Of a stretch of 64,000 nt of DNA, positions 1 to 9,092 are shown in pieces (within the stretch, counting starts at the first letter, position 1; each line of letters opens with the position of its first letter). The stretch is taken from the NCBI GenBank assembly GCA_913009895.1, contig CAJVXY010000001.1, positions 158,437-222,436 of the forward strand. The letters are read 5' to 3'. Below the pieces are notes generated by a model. The model was not told the origin of the DNA and searched no databases. It was given only the letters and a program-made list of their open reading frames with translations. The stretch comes from an uncultured Acidiferrobacteraceae bacterium (GTDB lineage Bacteria; Pseudomonadota; Gammaproteobacteria; Acidiferrobacterales; SZUA-150). The position numbers were made by a program, and so were the translations under genes.

Positions 1-255
1 TTTCTCGGCGACCAGGTTTTATCAACCATAAAACCGGGTGAATTTTTTGGCGAGGTCGCCCTTTTTGGTGAAGAAACCCGGACGGCTTCTGCTCGTACGG
101 TTGGTGCAACAGACCTGGTTGGTTTTTTTAGACCGGCACTGACCGAGTGGATTGAACGATCACCCCGTTATGGTAGTTTGTTTTTGTTACAACTGGGCAG
201 GGTACTCGCCGCGAGATTACGCCAGGCAAACGAACTTTTAGCTAATTCTTCCTGA
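1..255 (+). CDS. Cyclic nucleotide-binding domain protein, C-terminal fragment
   Basis: The frame is open from the first base of the window, so the 5' part of the gene is missing; 84 codons remain before TGA. The visible part contains a phosphate-binding cassette signature of the cNMP-binding fold (FGEVALF, then ETRTASA about ten residues on), followed by a C-terminal helical stretch. That places it in the CAP_ED/cNMP-binding family. The family includes both transcription factors and non-DNA-binding sensors. No helix-turn-helix domain follows here, which favours a sensor or effector rather than a CRP-type regulator. Its stop codon overlaps the start of the next gene (TGATG), so the two are translationally coupled. 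The ligand cannot be told. Confidence 0.7.
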   Translation, partial: FLGDQVLSTIKPGEFFGEVALFGEETRTASARTVGATDLVGFFRPALTEWIERSPRYGSLFLLQLGRVLAARLRQANELLANSS

Positions 256-1328
256 TGAACCAATGGCTTACGAGACCTGAATCAAGAGCGTCACTGCTAT
301 TTGTGATGCTGGTAGTGGTGATTGTCTCTATTGGCTGGTTACTGCAGGTTATCCTGGTTCCGCTGTTGGTCGCAATCGTATTTTATGTGTTGACTGAGCC
401 CTTGGTCAGTAACCTGCAGCGCCAGGGCTGGAATAGATCTTTGATAATCGCTTTACTGCTTATTTCTACGGCTGTGGTTTTTGTCTGGATTATTGTCGTT
501 GTTATTCCACCACTGGCTGATCAGTTTGAAGTATTGCGAGCGCGATTGCCCCAGGCCTGGGAAAGGTTGTCTGAGTTGGTGATCAATGCCCAGGCCTGGA
601 TCAAGACAAAATTCAAAATTGAATTCGAACAGGTACAGTTGCTCGGCCAGGTGACCAAAATTTTTCGTGGCCTGAGCACCAGTAGTTTGGCAACTATCTC
701 CGGTTGGCTGGCTAATTTAGCGTTTTGGTTATTATTAATTCCAGCTATTTCGTTCTTTTTGTTGCGAGATTATCGAACATTGCGTAATGCGCTGATTGGT
801 TCCCTGCCAAATAACATCTTTGAGCGAGGGCTGACCATTTATCATCTTGTCAGCAGCCAGTTACAGCGATATGTACGGGGCGTATTACTGCAATCATTGA
901 TTATGAGTCTTGTTACAGGCGCCGGTTTTTTTCTGATTGGACTTCCCATGGCTGCGCCATTGGGGTTAGCGGCCGGGGCATTAAACCTGATTCCATACCT
1001 GGGGCCACTAATGGCCTTGATTCCGCCTGTTTTGGTGGCGTTATCGATTGGTGCGACAGTCGACACCATGATACTAATCGTTTTAGTGATGGTAATTGCC
1101 CAGATCAACGATAATTTTGTTGTGATACCAACTATTTTGGCCCGTGCGGCAAATTTACATCCTCTGCTTGCCTTGATAGGGGTGATTGTCGGAGGAAATT
1201 TTTTTGGTTTTGCCGGAATGATTTTTGCTTTACCGGTTTTATCTACCGCTAGAATTGTTTTTAGTGGCTTGGTTGCGGGTTGCAGTCAAAATATAAACAC
1301 AAATTCAGCTCAAAACTTACAAAATTGA
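255..1328 (+). CDS. AI-2E family transporter (PerM/TqsA-like)
   Basis: This 357-aa polytopic membrane protein has the layout of the AI-2E/UPF0118 transporter family: two or three hydrophobic segments in the first 80 residues, a hydrophilic extracytoplasmic region around residues 85-140, then a C-terminal bundle with the conserved stretch ending in LNLIPYLGPL and a later NDNFVVIPT-like motif. Family members export small molecules (TqsA acts on AI-2) or act as Na+/H+ antiporters; the substrate cannot be deduced here. It starts by ATG overlapping the TGA of the cNMP-binding gene and ends just before a long AT-rich inverted repeat that separates it from the convergent rsmA gene. Confidence 0.85.
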   Translation: MNQWLTRPESRASLLFVMLVVVIVSIGWLLQVILVPLLVAIVFYVLTEPLVSNLQRQGWNRSLIIALLLISTAVVFVWIIVVVIPPLADQFEVLRARLPQAWERLSELVINAQAWIKTKFKIEFEQVQLLGQVTKIFRGLSTSSLATISGWLANLAFWLLLIPAISFFLLRDYRTLRNALIGSLPNNIFERGLTIYHLVSSQLQRYVRGVLLQSLIMSLVTGAGFFLIGLPMAAPLGLAAGALNLIPYLGPLMALIPPVLVALSIGATVDTMILIVLVMVIAQINDNFVVIPTILARAANLHPLLALIGVIVGGNFFGFAGMIFALPVLSTARIVFSGLVAGCSQNINTNSAQNLQN

Positions 1329-1330
1329 TT

Positions 1331-1386
1331 AAAAATTCCAAAATTAATTAAAAAATTAAAAAATTTTAATTAATTTTGGAATTTTT
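1331..1386. terminator. Bidirectional AT-rich hairpin terminator
   Basis: Perfect 23-bp inverted repeat (arms 1331-1353 and 1364-1386, 10-nt loop), nearly all A/T, with an A-run on the left flank and a T-run (about 1382-1398) on the right. It lies between two convergent genes, so it probably terminates both; the weak AT stem relies on its length. Confidence 0.6.
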
Positions 1387-1426
1387 TAGTTTTTTTTTGG
1401 CAAAATCATTAAAACTTATTATTATT

Positions 1427-2242
1427 TTACAAATTTTTATCAGTAAATGCGTTTGCAAGCCGTGAGAACGTCTCTACGCTTAGTGTTTCTGGTCGTTTGC
1501 TCAAGTCTATTTCTGTTTCATCAAGCCAGCTGAGGTCTTCTGAAAGCGATTTAAGGCTGTTTCTTATTGTTTTTCGTCTTTGTGCGAAAGAAAAACGTAC
1601 AATTGTTGCAAAATCATCCAAATTTTTTATGTTCCAGGGTATTTTTTTGTAAGGTTTCATATAAATCACTGATGAAATGACTTTTGGTGGTGGTGAAAAT
1701 GCATTTGCCGGCACATCAAACAGTTTTTTTGTTTCACATTGCAATTGAATCATGACAGACAACCTGCCGTAGTCCTTACCACCAGGTTTTGCCGTGATTC
1801 TATCGACCACTTCTTTTTGTAACATGAAGGTCATGTCCTCAATACAGCTTATCTGGTCCAGTAAATGGAATATCAGGGGAGTAGAAATATTGTAGGGCAG
1901 GTTGCCCACAACCCGTAATTTTTTATTACCGGCCATAATTTGGCAATAATCAAAGGCCAGGGCGTCATGGCTATGAATAACCAGTTTATCCACGCCCTGA
2001 AATAGCATATTTAGTTTTTTAATTAAATCACGGTCAAGCTCGACAACATGTAGCTCGTCGAGATGTGAGAGTAGTGGTTTGGTTAAAATCCCAAGCCCGG
2101 GGCCAATCTCCAGCATGGCATTTTCATGGACAGGATCGATGGCCTTGATAATTTTTTCAATTATAAATTGATCATGCAGGAAATGCTGACCAAAGCGTTT
2201 ACGCGGCCGGTGTGTTGGTGGGTTATTTGCCTTCGAGTTCAT
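1427..2242 (-). CDS. rsmA: 16S rRNA dimethyladenosine transferase RsmA (KsgA)
   Basis: A 271-aa protein of normal KsgA length. The N-terminus carries the family hallmark RKRFGQHFL, followed by SAM motif I (EIGPGLGILT), the acidic VELDRD strand, and the catalytic NLPYN motif of adenine-N6 dimethylases near residue 115. It dimethylates two adjacent adenosines near the 3' end of 16S rRNA during small-subunit maturation. Its start overlaps the 3' end of pdxA by 20 bp, and it closes the conserved gammaproteobacterial order lptD-surA-pdxA-rsmA. It most likely shares the transcript that begins upstream of lptD. No anomaly was seen. Confidence 0.96.
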   Translation of the reverse strand: MNSKANNPPTHRPRKRFGQHFLHDQFIIEKIIKAIDPVHENAMLEIGPGLGILTKPLLSHLDELHVVELDRDLIKKLNMLFQGVDKLVIHSHDALAFDYCQIMAGNKKLRVVGNLPYNISTPLIFHLLDQISCIEDMTFMLQKEVVDRITAKPGGKDYGRLSVMIQLQCETKKLFDVPANAFSPPPKVISSVIYMKPYKKIPWNIKNLDDFATIVRFSFAQRRKTIRNSLKSLSEDLSWLDETEIDLSKRPETLSVETFSRLANAFTDKNL

Positions 2243-3224
2243 TTTTTTTGGCCATCCGGGTCGCCATTTTCATTGCCAGCAGTAGGCTATTATTGTCAAT
2301 TTTATTTTTACCGGCAAGATCCAGGGCGGTGCCATGATCGACAGAGGTTCGAATAAAGGGCAGGCCCAGGGTGATATTGACGGTTTTGCCGAAACCAGCG
2401 TGTTTAATCACTGGCAGGCCCTGGTCATGGTACATGACCAGTACGACATCAAAATTGATTAAAGATTTTTCTGTGAAAATAGTGTCCGCCGAGACGGGCC
2501 CGGTCAGGTTATAACCCTGCTGGTTTAATTCTGCCAATACCGGCGCGATTATTTCAATTTCTTCGCGCCCCAGGTGACCGTCTTCACCGGCATGGGGGTT
2601 TAGTCCGCAAACTGCAATGCGCGGATTGGCTATATCAAAATACTGGCGCAAGTCCTGTTGTAAAACCCGTAATACAGACAACAATCGGGTATGGGTAATA
2701 TTGCTGGCCACCTCCTTGAGGGGCAGGTGCGTGGTAACCAATGCGACCCGTAACTTTTCTGTCGCCAGCATCATGACGGGTTGTTTTGTGTGGCTGAGAT
2801 GAGCCAGGTATTCTGTATGGCCAGTGAAGTTGATACCTGCAGAATTAATGACTCCTTTGTGTACTGGCCCGGTAACCATTGCCTGGAATGTTTTATCCAG
2901 ACATCCCTGGGCAGCGATGCGCAATGTTTCGACAACATATGGGCTATTTGCCGGATCCAGTGACCCTGGAACGACGCGGGTGCTTTTTTTTACAGGATAA
3001 TAATAAATGCCAGGTTGTTTGTTCTTTGGTTGCCAAATCTGTAAATCAACATAAACACCCAGCTCCTCAGCCCGTTCCTGTATGATTTGCGGGTCGGTTA
3101 TAACGACATATTGTGTTGCAGATTGCCCTGAATGGAATTTTTCTTGTGTCAGACTGACAATTAAATCGGGCCCAATGCCAGCAGGTTCGCCTGTTGTAAT
3201 CGCGATAATCGCAGGATTGCTCAT
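2223..3224 (-). CDS. pdxA: 4-hydroxythreonine-4-phosphate dehydrogenase PdxA
   Basis: This 333-aa protein starts with the typical TTGEPAGIGPD motif and contains the metal-binding histidines in TGHTEYLA and in the VMYHDQGLP-type segment near residue 265, both standard for PdxA. It oxidises 4-phosphohydroxy-L-threonine in the DXP-dependent route to pyridoxal 5'-phosphate and acts in the cytoplasm as a divalent-metal, NAD-dependent dimer. It lies between surA and rsmA on the minus strand, 34 bp after surA and overlapping rsmA, as in Escherichia coli and many relatives. The ATG start is supported by the N-terminal motif beginning at residue 9. Confidence 0.96.
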   Translation of the reverse strand: MSNPAIIAITTGEPAGIGPDLIVSLTQEKFHSGQSATQYVVITDPQIIQERAEELGVYVDLQIWQPKNKQPGIYYYPVKKSTRVVPGSLDPANSPYVVETLRIAAQGCLDKTFQAMVTGPVHKGVINSAGINFTGHTEYLAHLSHTKQPVMMLATEKLRVALVTTHLPLKEVASNITHTRLLSVLRVLQQDLRQYFDIANPRIAVCGLNPHAGEDGHLGREEIEIIAPVLAELNQQGYNLTGPVSADTIFTEKSLINFDVVLVMYHDQGLPVIKHAGFGKTVNITLGLPFIRTSVDHGTALDLAGKNKIDNNSLLLAMKMATRMAKKNELEGK

Positions 3225-3258
3225 TGTAACCGTTTCCAGTCAGGCGGAGAAAACGTCT

Positions 3259-4716
3259 TTATGAGTTGACGTCCTGGTTTACATAACGAACAAAGGCTTC
3301 ATCACGTAATCTTCTTATCCATTGTTGATATAGTTCATCGGCCTTTCTTTGGCTAAGCTGGGTTCTGACGTTGCGTCGATCAATTTGCTCGCCAATATCC
3401 TTTTCCCGTTTTTCAAGCACTTCGATCAAGTGAAAACCAAATTTACTTTTTACAGGATCGCTCAATTTATTTATTGGTAATGCGTTCATGGCTTTCTCAA
3501 AATTTGGGACTGTCTGCCCCGGACTGAGCCAGCCCAATTCGCCTCCTTTGGCAGCGGACAAGGAGTCCTCTGAATAGGCTCTGGCCAATGTTGCAAAGGG
3601 CTCACCACTTGCAATTCTTTCTTTTAATTCCTCCAGCTTTGCCAATGTTTCCCGTTCAGATCGTATGGTGCTGGTCTTCAGGAGTATATGTCGGGCACGT
3701 GTCTGGGTTATATTTTTACTGGTCTTGGTTAATCGTTTTTCATGGACCTTCAAAATATGGAAACCATTAGGGCTGCGAAGAATGCCAGTGATTTGATCAG
3801 CTTCGAGACTACTGATTGCAGTAACAAATAATTCCGGTAACTGGCCCGCAGATCGCCAGCCGAGCCGACCACCGTTTAGCGCTTCTTTGCTTTTTGAATA
3901 CCCGGTGGCCATAGATGAAAAATTTGCGCCATTGTTGAGTTTATCCAGGACTTGTTGGGCAAGTTTTCTTGATTTGGCAATCGCATCTGATGATGCATTT
4001 TCAGGTATTGGAATCATAATTTGGGAAAGATTAAAAGCATCGGAGCCTCCCAACTGCCGATTACGATTTTCAATAAACAAATCAATTTCGATTTCTGATA
4101 CCCTGACTCTGCGGCTGACTTCCCTTTCTGAAAGCTTTTGTATGATAATCTGACGACCCAGTTTCTCCCGGTAAAACACCAGGTCAATTTTCTCCTTTTG
4201 TAATTTCTTTAACAATGTTTCGTGGCTAATGTTATTTTTTTTAGCAATGGAATTTATAGCACGTTCTATATCCTGGTCATTTGAATTAAGCCCGATTTTT
4301 TTAGCAGTTTGTAACTGGATCCGTTCCAGGATAAAACGTTCCAGAACCTGTTTGCGCAAGAGTTTTTCAGCGGGCGGTGTGATGCCCCTCTTGGCTAATT
4401 GTTCCCTGGTTTTTTTAAGTCGAAATTCAAGTTCGGACACAGTTATTACATCGTTATTAACAATGGTCATGATGCTGTCCAGTTTTACCCCGGTTTGTTG
4501 GTCAGCATTTTCCACGACCTTGCCATCGACAATGGTTAGAATGGTGTCCGGGGTTTTTTTAGTCAGCTGGTTTTTCGCTGCCATGACCTGTGATGAAAAG
4601 GTGAGGAACAGGGTAATAATTAGCAATAACTGCGCGCCAGGGTGTAACGTCCGTGCTTTATGGATTTGGCGCCTGGATCCGGGAGTCGCAAGCTTTAGGT
4701 ATTTTCTGGTGTTCAT
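3259..4716 (-). CDS. surA: Periplasmic chaperone and peptidyl-prolyl isomerase SurA
   Basis: The protein has a basic N-terminus and a hydrophobic segment ending VMAA (signal peptide), a SurA N-terminal chaperone domain, and two parvulin-type rotamase domains containing the repeated LNGGRLGW/KGGELGW and FGFHLIEV-type motifs. SurA escorts unfolded outer-membrane proteins, including LptD, through the periplasm. I chose the ATG at 4716 (485 aa) because it gives a compact signal peptide; an in-frame ATG at 4779 would add 21 residues and has no better ribosome site, so the start is not certain. It lies between lptD and pdxA, the usual position, and this may secure co-expression with its client LptD. 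Confidence 0.93.
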   Translation of the reverse strand: MNTRKYLKLATPGSRRQIHKARTLHPGAQLLLIITLFLTFSSQVMAAKNQLTKKTPDTILTIVDGKVVENADQQTGVKLDSIMTIVNNDVITVSELEFRLKKTREQLAKRGITPPAEKLLRKQVLERFILERIQLQTAKKIGLNSNDQDIERAINSIAKKNNISHETLLKKLQKEKIDLVFYREKLGRQIIIQKLSEREVSRRVRVSEIEIDLFIENRNRQLGGSDAFNLSQIMIPIPENASSDAIAKSRKLAQQVLDKLNNGANFSSMATGYSKSKEALNGGRLGWRSAGQLPELFVTAISSLEADQITGILRSPNGFHILKVHEKRLTKTSKNITQTRARHILLKTSTIRSERETLAKLEELKERIASGEPFATLARAYSEDSLSAAKGGELGWLSPGQTVPNFEKAMNALPINKLSDPVKSKFGFHLIEVLEKREKDIGEQIDRRNVRTQLSQRKADELYQQWIRRLRDEAFVRYVNQDVNS

Positions 4717-4834
4717 GGCATTTATTATAAATTTGGTAAAAATGGTCGATTTCAACAAGAATTTTGGGTGACCGATCATACCATAGGCGCTGCCCGAAGT
4801 GCGTCGCCAGATATATGCACCAGTAACGGAAGGC

Positions 4835-7024
4835 TTAATCTTCGTAAAACATGCTCTGTTTTAGCGGGTTAAATGCGGTGCTACCTGTTTTCCCCAGGGA
4901 TGTTAGCTCAAGTTGTACCAATATTGACGTAGCCTGGTTGCCATCGCTTTTTAACCTGCGATTACCAAATAACCTGAATGCCCAGCAGCAGGGTTTGCGA
5001 TATTCAATGCCAAGGTTTGTTTCCAGGTTTGTATTGGCGGTCAGGGAGTGGTTCCATCTGCCCTGGAATGTCCAGCGGTCAAAAGCAGGCCACATAAATG
5101 AAATATCCACTTGTTCGTCGGCAAAAGTTTGTTCGTTAGGCTGGAGGCGATAACCCATGCTGAGGATGCTGCGCTGACCTGGCTGATATTGTAAAAATGT
5201 ATTACCACGCCTGGTTTTATTGTTTTCATGGTCCCATTGTATTGCGCTGCGCCAGTACCAGTTGCCTGGTAATCTTAAGGTCGCTTCACCGGCCAGGTCT
5301 GAATAAGGTTTTTTATTAATTTCTTCTGACAAAGTAACGCGTTGCCCCTCAAAATAATTAATAATACCTGCGCTTAGTGACAGGTATTCAGAACCAGACT
5401 CGTTATCCATAAACCTGGATGTGAGGGCAACAGTCAGCTGGTTAGCGTCCCCCACCCTGTCTTTGCCAACAAAGCGGTTTTCACGAAAGAGACTGGCAAA
5501 CCAAAAATCAGGCAGGGTGGTATCAAAAAGTGGCAAGTTATCCTGTTCACGATAAGGTACGTACAAATAAAACAAACGCGGTTCCAGTGTTTGGGTAGAT
5601 TTTCCGCTACTGAATGTCTTGTCAAATAACAGCCCGCTATCCAGGCTTGCGTAACCAAGTGCCCGTGAGTCTTGTTCCACGAAGTTTGCATCTCGATTAA
5701 GCGTACCAGTGTCACTAAGATCATAACTCCAGTAGTAAAAACCTAATTTTGGTTTGATATATCCGTATGAGCTGCGCAGTGGGTAGCTGGTGTCAGCCTG
5801 GAAATACCCGCGCCTGCCATTGACACTGTCTTTTCTCTGGAAATTGGAAACATCCCCCACAAAACTGTAATTAATGCCATTGGATTTAAACATGGGCACA
5901 GTTCGTAAATTTATTTGCGGCAGCATGCTATAGGGCGTCTCAGCGGTGGTGGCTGCATCATCAATTGTCTGGTAGCCAAAAACCTGGGTAAAAAACTGAA
6001 ATAGTTCACCTTCATATCCTAATGCAATACGTTCCGGTAGATGTGTCTGGCTTGAGATGGCAAGGTTATTTTTAAAATCATCCAGGTATTGACCATCGGA
6101 GATCCAGTTGAGATCTACATTTACTTTCCAGTTACTCCCCAGGTCCTGCTGGTGTCGGAATTTGGCCGCTGATCGATCACTGCCAGCTTGCGTATCGTTT
6201 GGTAAATATTCCAGATCAAAATTACCCGAACTGCGTTCAGACATATAACGAAATTCATTGAGAACCTGCAGGCCACGTCTACTCAGCCACATAGGTGTCA
6301 GTGTGTTGTCCATGTTGGGGGCAATGTTGAAGTAGTAGGGCACGCCAAAAGTTGTGCCCACCCTGTCGGATGCACCGATAACCGGCGCCAGTACACCAGA
6401 TTTTCTTTTGCCGGACAATGGAAAATCAAAGTAGGGCCAGTAAAAAATAGGGACGCCCTGGAAGCGCATAACGGCATGTCTGGCGATGCCCAGGTCCTTC
6501 TCATAATCAATATTCAATTCAGATGCTGATATATACCAGTCATTCTGACCTTCAGGGCAACCGGTGTACTGAATATCAAACATGGTGCCCACTTTTTTAT
6601 TTTCAATTGTTATCAATCCCGCCTTGCCATGGCCCAGATTCGGTAACGTGAAGCGGGCATTTTTGGTTGAACCGGTGTTTGCATCTGGCTGCAACGAGAT
6701 TGCTTCTGTCTCAATTTTTGCACCATCGCTTGTGAAGTATTTCACCTTGCCGCTCACTTCCAGTTCATCTCGAGACTTGAAATATTTCGCCTGATCTGCC
6801 TGGATGAATGAGTTGTCCTGTGTAACCTCTACATTGCCGTAGAAACTGGCCGATCTGCCGGGTTTTAGTTCGGCCCGGTCCGCCTTGAACTTGACGGCCG
6901 AATCTGATTGTTGGGGACTGGTGATTTGTGGAGGATTACGACAGACACCGGGTTCGATTGACCAGACAGGCTCAGCTGTCGTGGCAAGAAGGGCTATAAG
7001 TAACAGGCCTGTTGTGCGTTGCAT
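4835..7024 (-). CDS. lptD: LPS-assembly outer membrane protein LptD
   Basis: A 729-aa protein with a cleavable signal peptide (residues 1-22), an N-terminal OstA/jellyroll domain (about 45-150) and a long beta-barrel C-terminal domain. With LptE it inserts lipopolysaccharide into the outer leaflet. The disulfide cysteines known from the family are present: one near residue 28, one near 156 and an adjacent pair near 679-680, which supports an oxidative-folding mechanism like that of E. coli. It is the first gene of the minus-strand lptD-surA-pdxA-rsmA set and is divergent from amgK. The length is slightly below the E. coli protein (784 aa). Confidence 0.95.
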   Translation of the reverse strand: MQRTTGLLLIALLATTAEPVWSIEPGVCRNPPQITSPQQSDSAVKFKADRAELKPGRSASFYGNVEVTQDNSFIQADQAKYFKSRDELEVSGKVKYFTSDGAKIETEAISLQPDANTGSTKNARFTLPNLGHGKAGLITIENKKVGTMFDIQYTGCPEGQNDWYISASELNIDYEKDLGIARHAVMRFQGVPIFYWPYFDFPLSGKRKSGVLAPVIGASDRVGTTFGVPYYFNIAPNMDNTLTPMWLSRRGLQVLNEFRYMSERSSGNFDLEYLPNDTQAGSDRSAAKFRHQQDLGSNWKVNVDLNWISDGQYLDDFKNNLAISSQTHLPERIALGYEGELFQFFTQVFGYQTIDDAATTAETPYSMLPQINLRTVPMFKSNGINYSFVGDVSNFQRKDSVNGRRGYFQADTSYPLRSSYGYIKPKLGFYYWSYDLSDTGTLNRDANFVEQDSRALGYASLDSGLLFDKTFSSGKSTQTLEPRLFYLYVPYREQDNLPLFDTTLPDFWFASLFRENRFVGKDRVGDANQLTVALTSRFMDNESGSEYLSLSAGIINYFEGQRVTLSEEINKKPYSDLAGEATLRLPGNWYWRSAIQWDHENNKTRRGNTFLQYQPGQRSILSMGYRLQPNEQTFADEQVDISFMWPAFDRWTFQGRWNHSLTANTNLETNLGIEYRKPCCWAFRLFGNRRLKSDGNQATSILVQLELTSLGKTGSTAFNPLKQSMFYED

Positions 7025-7121
7025 ATTTTATTAAGATACTGTTGCGGCCAAAGATATTGCAAGTGCTATTTTAGTTTTTGGGTTGTTTATATTTTACGAG
7101 ATTGCATAAAATAGTGATTCA

Positions 7122-7127
7122 TATAAT
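7122..7127 (+). promoter_or_regulatory. Possible -10 element for amgK-murU
   Basis: A perfect TATAAT lies 50 bp before the amgK start codon in the divergent lptD/amgK gap. The best -35 candidate (TTGCAT at 7102-7107) is only 14 bp away, so the assignment is weak. Confidence 0.3.
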
Positions 7128-7176
7128 GTGGCACAGTCGTCACTGATTCAAGACTGATTTAAGTATTAGGGCAAGT

Positions 7177-8160
7177 ATGGACATAAGACTAGAGAAGCTA
7201 CATCGTTGGTTAGAACAAGTTCTGGATGTTAGTGAGTATGAACTTAAGCCGGCTTCTGCTGATGCCAGCTTTCGTCGCTATTTCCGTCTTTTTCTTGGTC
7301 CACAAACCCTGATTGTAATGGATGCGCCTCCTGACCGCGAATCATTGATATCTTTTACAGATATTGCAAAAAAGTTTTTTGATTTGGGCCTTAATGTGCC
7401 TGAAATAATTGACCTGGATCATGAACAGGGGTTTATGCTGTTATCAGACCTGGGCGGCACACTCTATCTCGACAGGCTAAATACTCAAACTGTTGACAGG
7501 TTATACGGGGATGCGATGGGGGCACTGGTTGTTTTGCAGGCGGGCACCCAAAGTTCTCCCGATTTTTTACCAGATTATAATAAAAAGTTACTCATCCAGG
7601 AAATGCGCTTATTTACCGACTGGTACCTGGCACGTGAATTGGGGGTCGCTATTTCAGGCAAGCAACAACAGGTTTTCGACCGCATTTTTGAAAAGCTGGC
7701 TCAGAATGCGCTGGCACAGCCCCAGGTCTGGGTGCACCGTGATTATCATTCACGAAATCTCATGGTCACAAACAAACATAATCCCGGGATCCTGGATTTT
7801 CAAGATGCGGTCAGGGGTGCGGTTACTTACGATCTCGTTTCCCTGCTCAGGGATTGTTATGTCAGCTGGCCCCGGGAACAAGTCCTGGACTGGGTAGAAG
7901 GTTATCATCAGCTGGCCCAGGAATCGGGCATACCCGTGTGTGATAGCGCTGAACAATTTCAGGCCTGGTTCGATCGAATGGGTGTACAACGGCACCTCAA
8001 GGCAGTCGGTATTTTTTCGCGACTCTGTCATCGTGATGGGAAAATTGCGTATTTGAACGATATTCCCAGAACCATGAAATACATTTGGCAGGTTTGTGAG
8101 CACGACAGGGAACTGGCGCAACTCATCGCTGTGCTAACAGAGCTTGGTGTGGCCAAATGA
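7177..8160 (+). CDS. amgK: AmgK-type anomeric N-acetylmuramate/N-acetylglucosamine kinase
   Basis: A 327-aa aminoglycoside-phosphotransferase-fold kinase. The catalytic HRDYHSRNLM motif (near residue 190) and the metal-binding ILDFQDA motif about 20 residues later are intact. In Pseudomonas, AmgK phosphorylates the anomeric carbon of MurNAc in a recycling route that bypasses de novo UDP-MurNAc synthesis. The assignment rests mainly on context: the gene overlaps a MurU-like nucleotidyltransferase by 4 bp (ATGA) and is divergent from lptD, as in other gammaproteobacteria that use this pathway. Sequence alone would only say phosphotransferase. Confidence 0.88.
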   Translation: MDIRLEKLHRWLEQVLDVSEYELKPASADASFRRYFRLFLGPQTLIVMDAPPDRESLISFTDIAKKFFDLGLNVPEIIDLDHEQGFMLLSDLGGTLYLDRLNTQTVDRLYGDAMGALVVLQAGTQSSPDFLPDYNKKLLIQEMRLFTDWYLARELGVAISGKQQQVFDRIFEKLAQNALAQPQVWVHRDYHSRNLMVTNKHNPGILDFQDAVRGAVTYDLVSLLRDCYVSWPREQVLDWVEGYHQLAQESGIPVCDSAEQFQAWFDRMGVQRHLKAVGIFSRLCHRDGKIAYLNDIPRTMKYIWQVCEHDRELAQLIAVLTELGVAK

Positions 8161-8873
8161 ATAGTCCTGAAGTGAACATGGCTGAATCCGATATGCAGGT
8201 GATGATCCTGGCAGCGGGTCGCGGTGAACGGATGCGACCCCTGACCGATAACACGCCCAAGCCGCTCTTAAAAATAAAAAACAAGGCCATTATTGTTTAT
8301 CTAATCGAGTCATTGGCCAGGGCCGGGTTCACAAATCTGGTAATTAACCATGCCCACCTGGGTGACCAGATTGTGCAGTTACTGGGCGATGGTAAAAAAT
8401 GGGGTGTTCAAATTGAATATTCGCCAGAAACAAGTGGCGGGCTCGAAACTGGCGGCGGTATTTTTAAGGCACTGCCATTGCTCAAAAGCGATCCATTTAT
8501 TGTCGTGAATGCTGATATCAGGACAGATTTTTCTTTTAGCCGGCTGCGGCGTGATGCTTGTCGCAACATCAGTGGTCAGGCCCACCTGGTGCTGGTGGAT
8601 AATCCCGACCATCATCCAGAAGGGGATTTTTGTTTGCAGGGTAATACCGTGCGGGAAAATGGACCCCACAAGCTTACCTATAGCGGCATTGCTATTTTGC
8701 GACACGATTTATTTTCAAACAATAATGGCGGCGTGTTTCCCCTTGCGCCCTTACTTCGGGATGCAATGACGACAGGATTGGTTAGCGGGGAACACTATCA
8801 GGGTGCCTGGGAGGACATTGGTACACCTGAACGTTTACAGGCGCTCAATAATAATTTCTCAGCAACAGACTAA
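8157..8873 (+). CDS. murU: MurU-type N-acetylmuramate-1-phosphate uridylyltransferase
   Basis: A 238-aa nucleotidyltransferase. The N-terminus has the sugar-nucleotide pyrophosphorylase signature (LAAGRGERMRPLT, then TPKPLL), and the metal-binding aspartate is in the VVNADI motif near residue 120. MurU makes UDP-MurNAc from MurNAc-1-phosphate after AmgK. It overlaps amgK by 4 bp, so the two are probably coupled. An alternative ATG lies 21 bp downstream. The protein lacks a C-terminal beta-helix acyltransferase domain, in line with MurU rather than GlmU. Confidence 0.88.
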   Translation: MNSPEVNMAESDMQVMILAAGRGERMRPLTDNTPKPLLKIKNKAIIVYLIESLARAGFTNLVINHAHLGDQIVQLLGDGKKWGVQIEYSPETSGGLETGGGIFKALPLLKSDPFIVVNADIRTDFSFSRLRRDACRNISGQAHLVLVDNPDHHPEGDFCLQGNTVRENGPHKLTYSGIAILRHDLFSNNNGGVFPLAPLLRDAMTTGLVSGEHYQGAWEDIGTPERLQALNNNFSATD

Positions 8874-8957
8874 ATTGGCAATGTGTATGAATTCAAACTA
8901 TTTATAGCACATAAATTATTTTTATCTGTATCTATGATTATAATGAAGGCGCGGGCA

Positions 8958-9005
8958 TAAAAAAAACCGGTGAACGAATTATTGTTGCCAATTCGTAACA
9001 CCGGT
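8958..9005 (-). terminator. Intrinsic terminator of the histone-like gene
   Basis: Paired arms 8966-8972/8999-9005 (ACCGGTG/CACCGGT) extended by an inner ACGAATT/AATTCGT pairing; on the minus strand the stem is followed by eight or nine T residues. It lies about 90 bp downstream of the minus-strand gene ending at 9093. Confidence 0.8.
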
Positions 9006-9092
9006 TTATCGCGGTAACACTTGTGTAAGCTTTAGTGGTTTCCCAACCTGGTTTACGTTTACACGCCGCTTTTAATCAGGACTTACCTGATT

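Noticed and set aside
4229..4771. 180-codon plus-strand frame opposite surA
   Set aside because: Antisense shadow; surA has clear domains.
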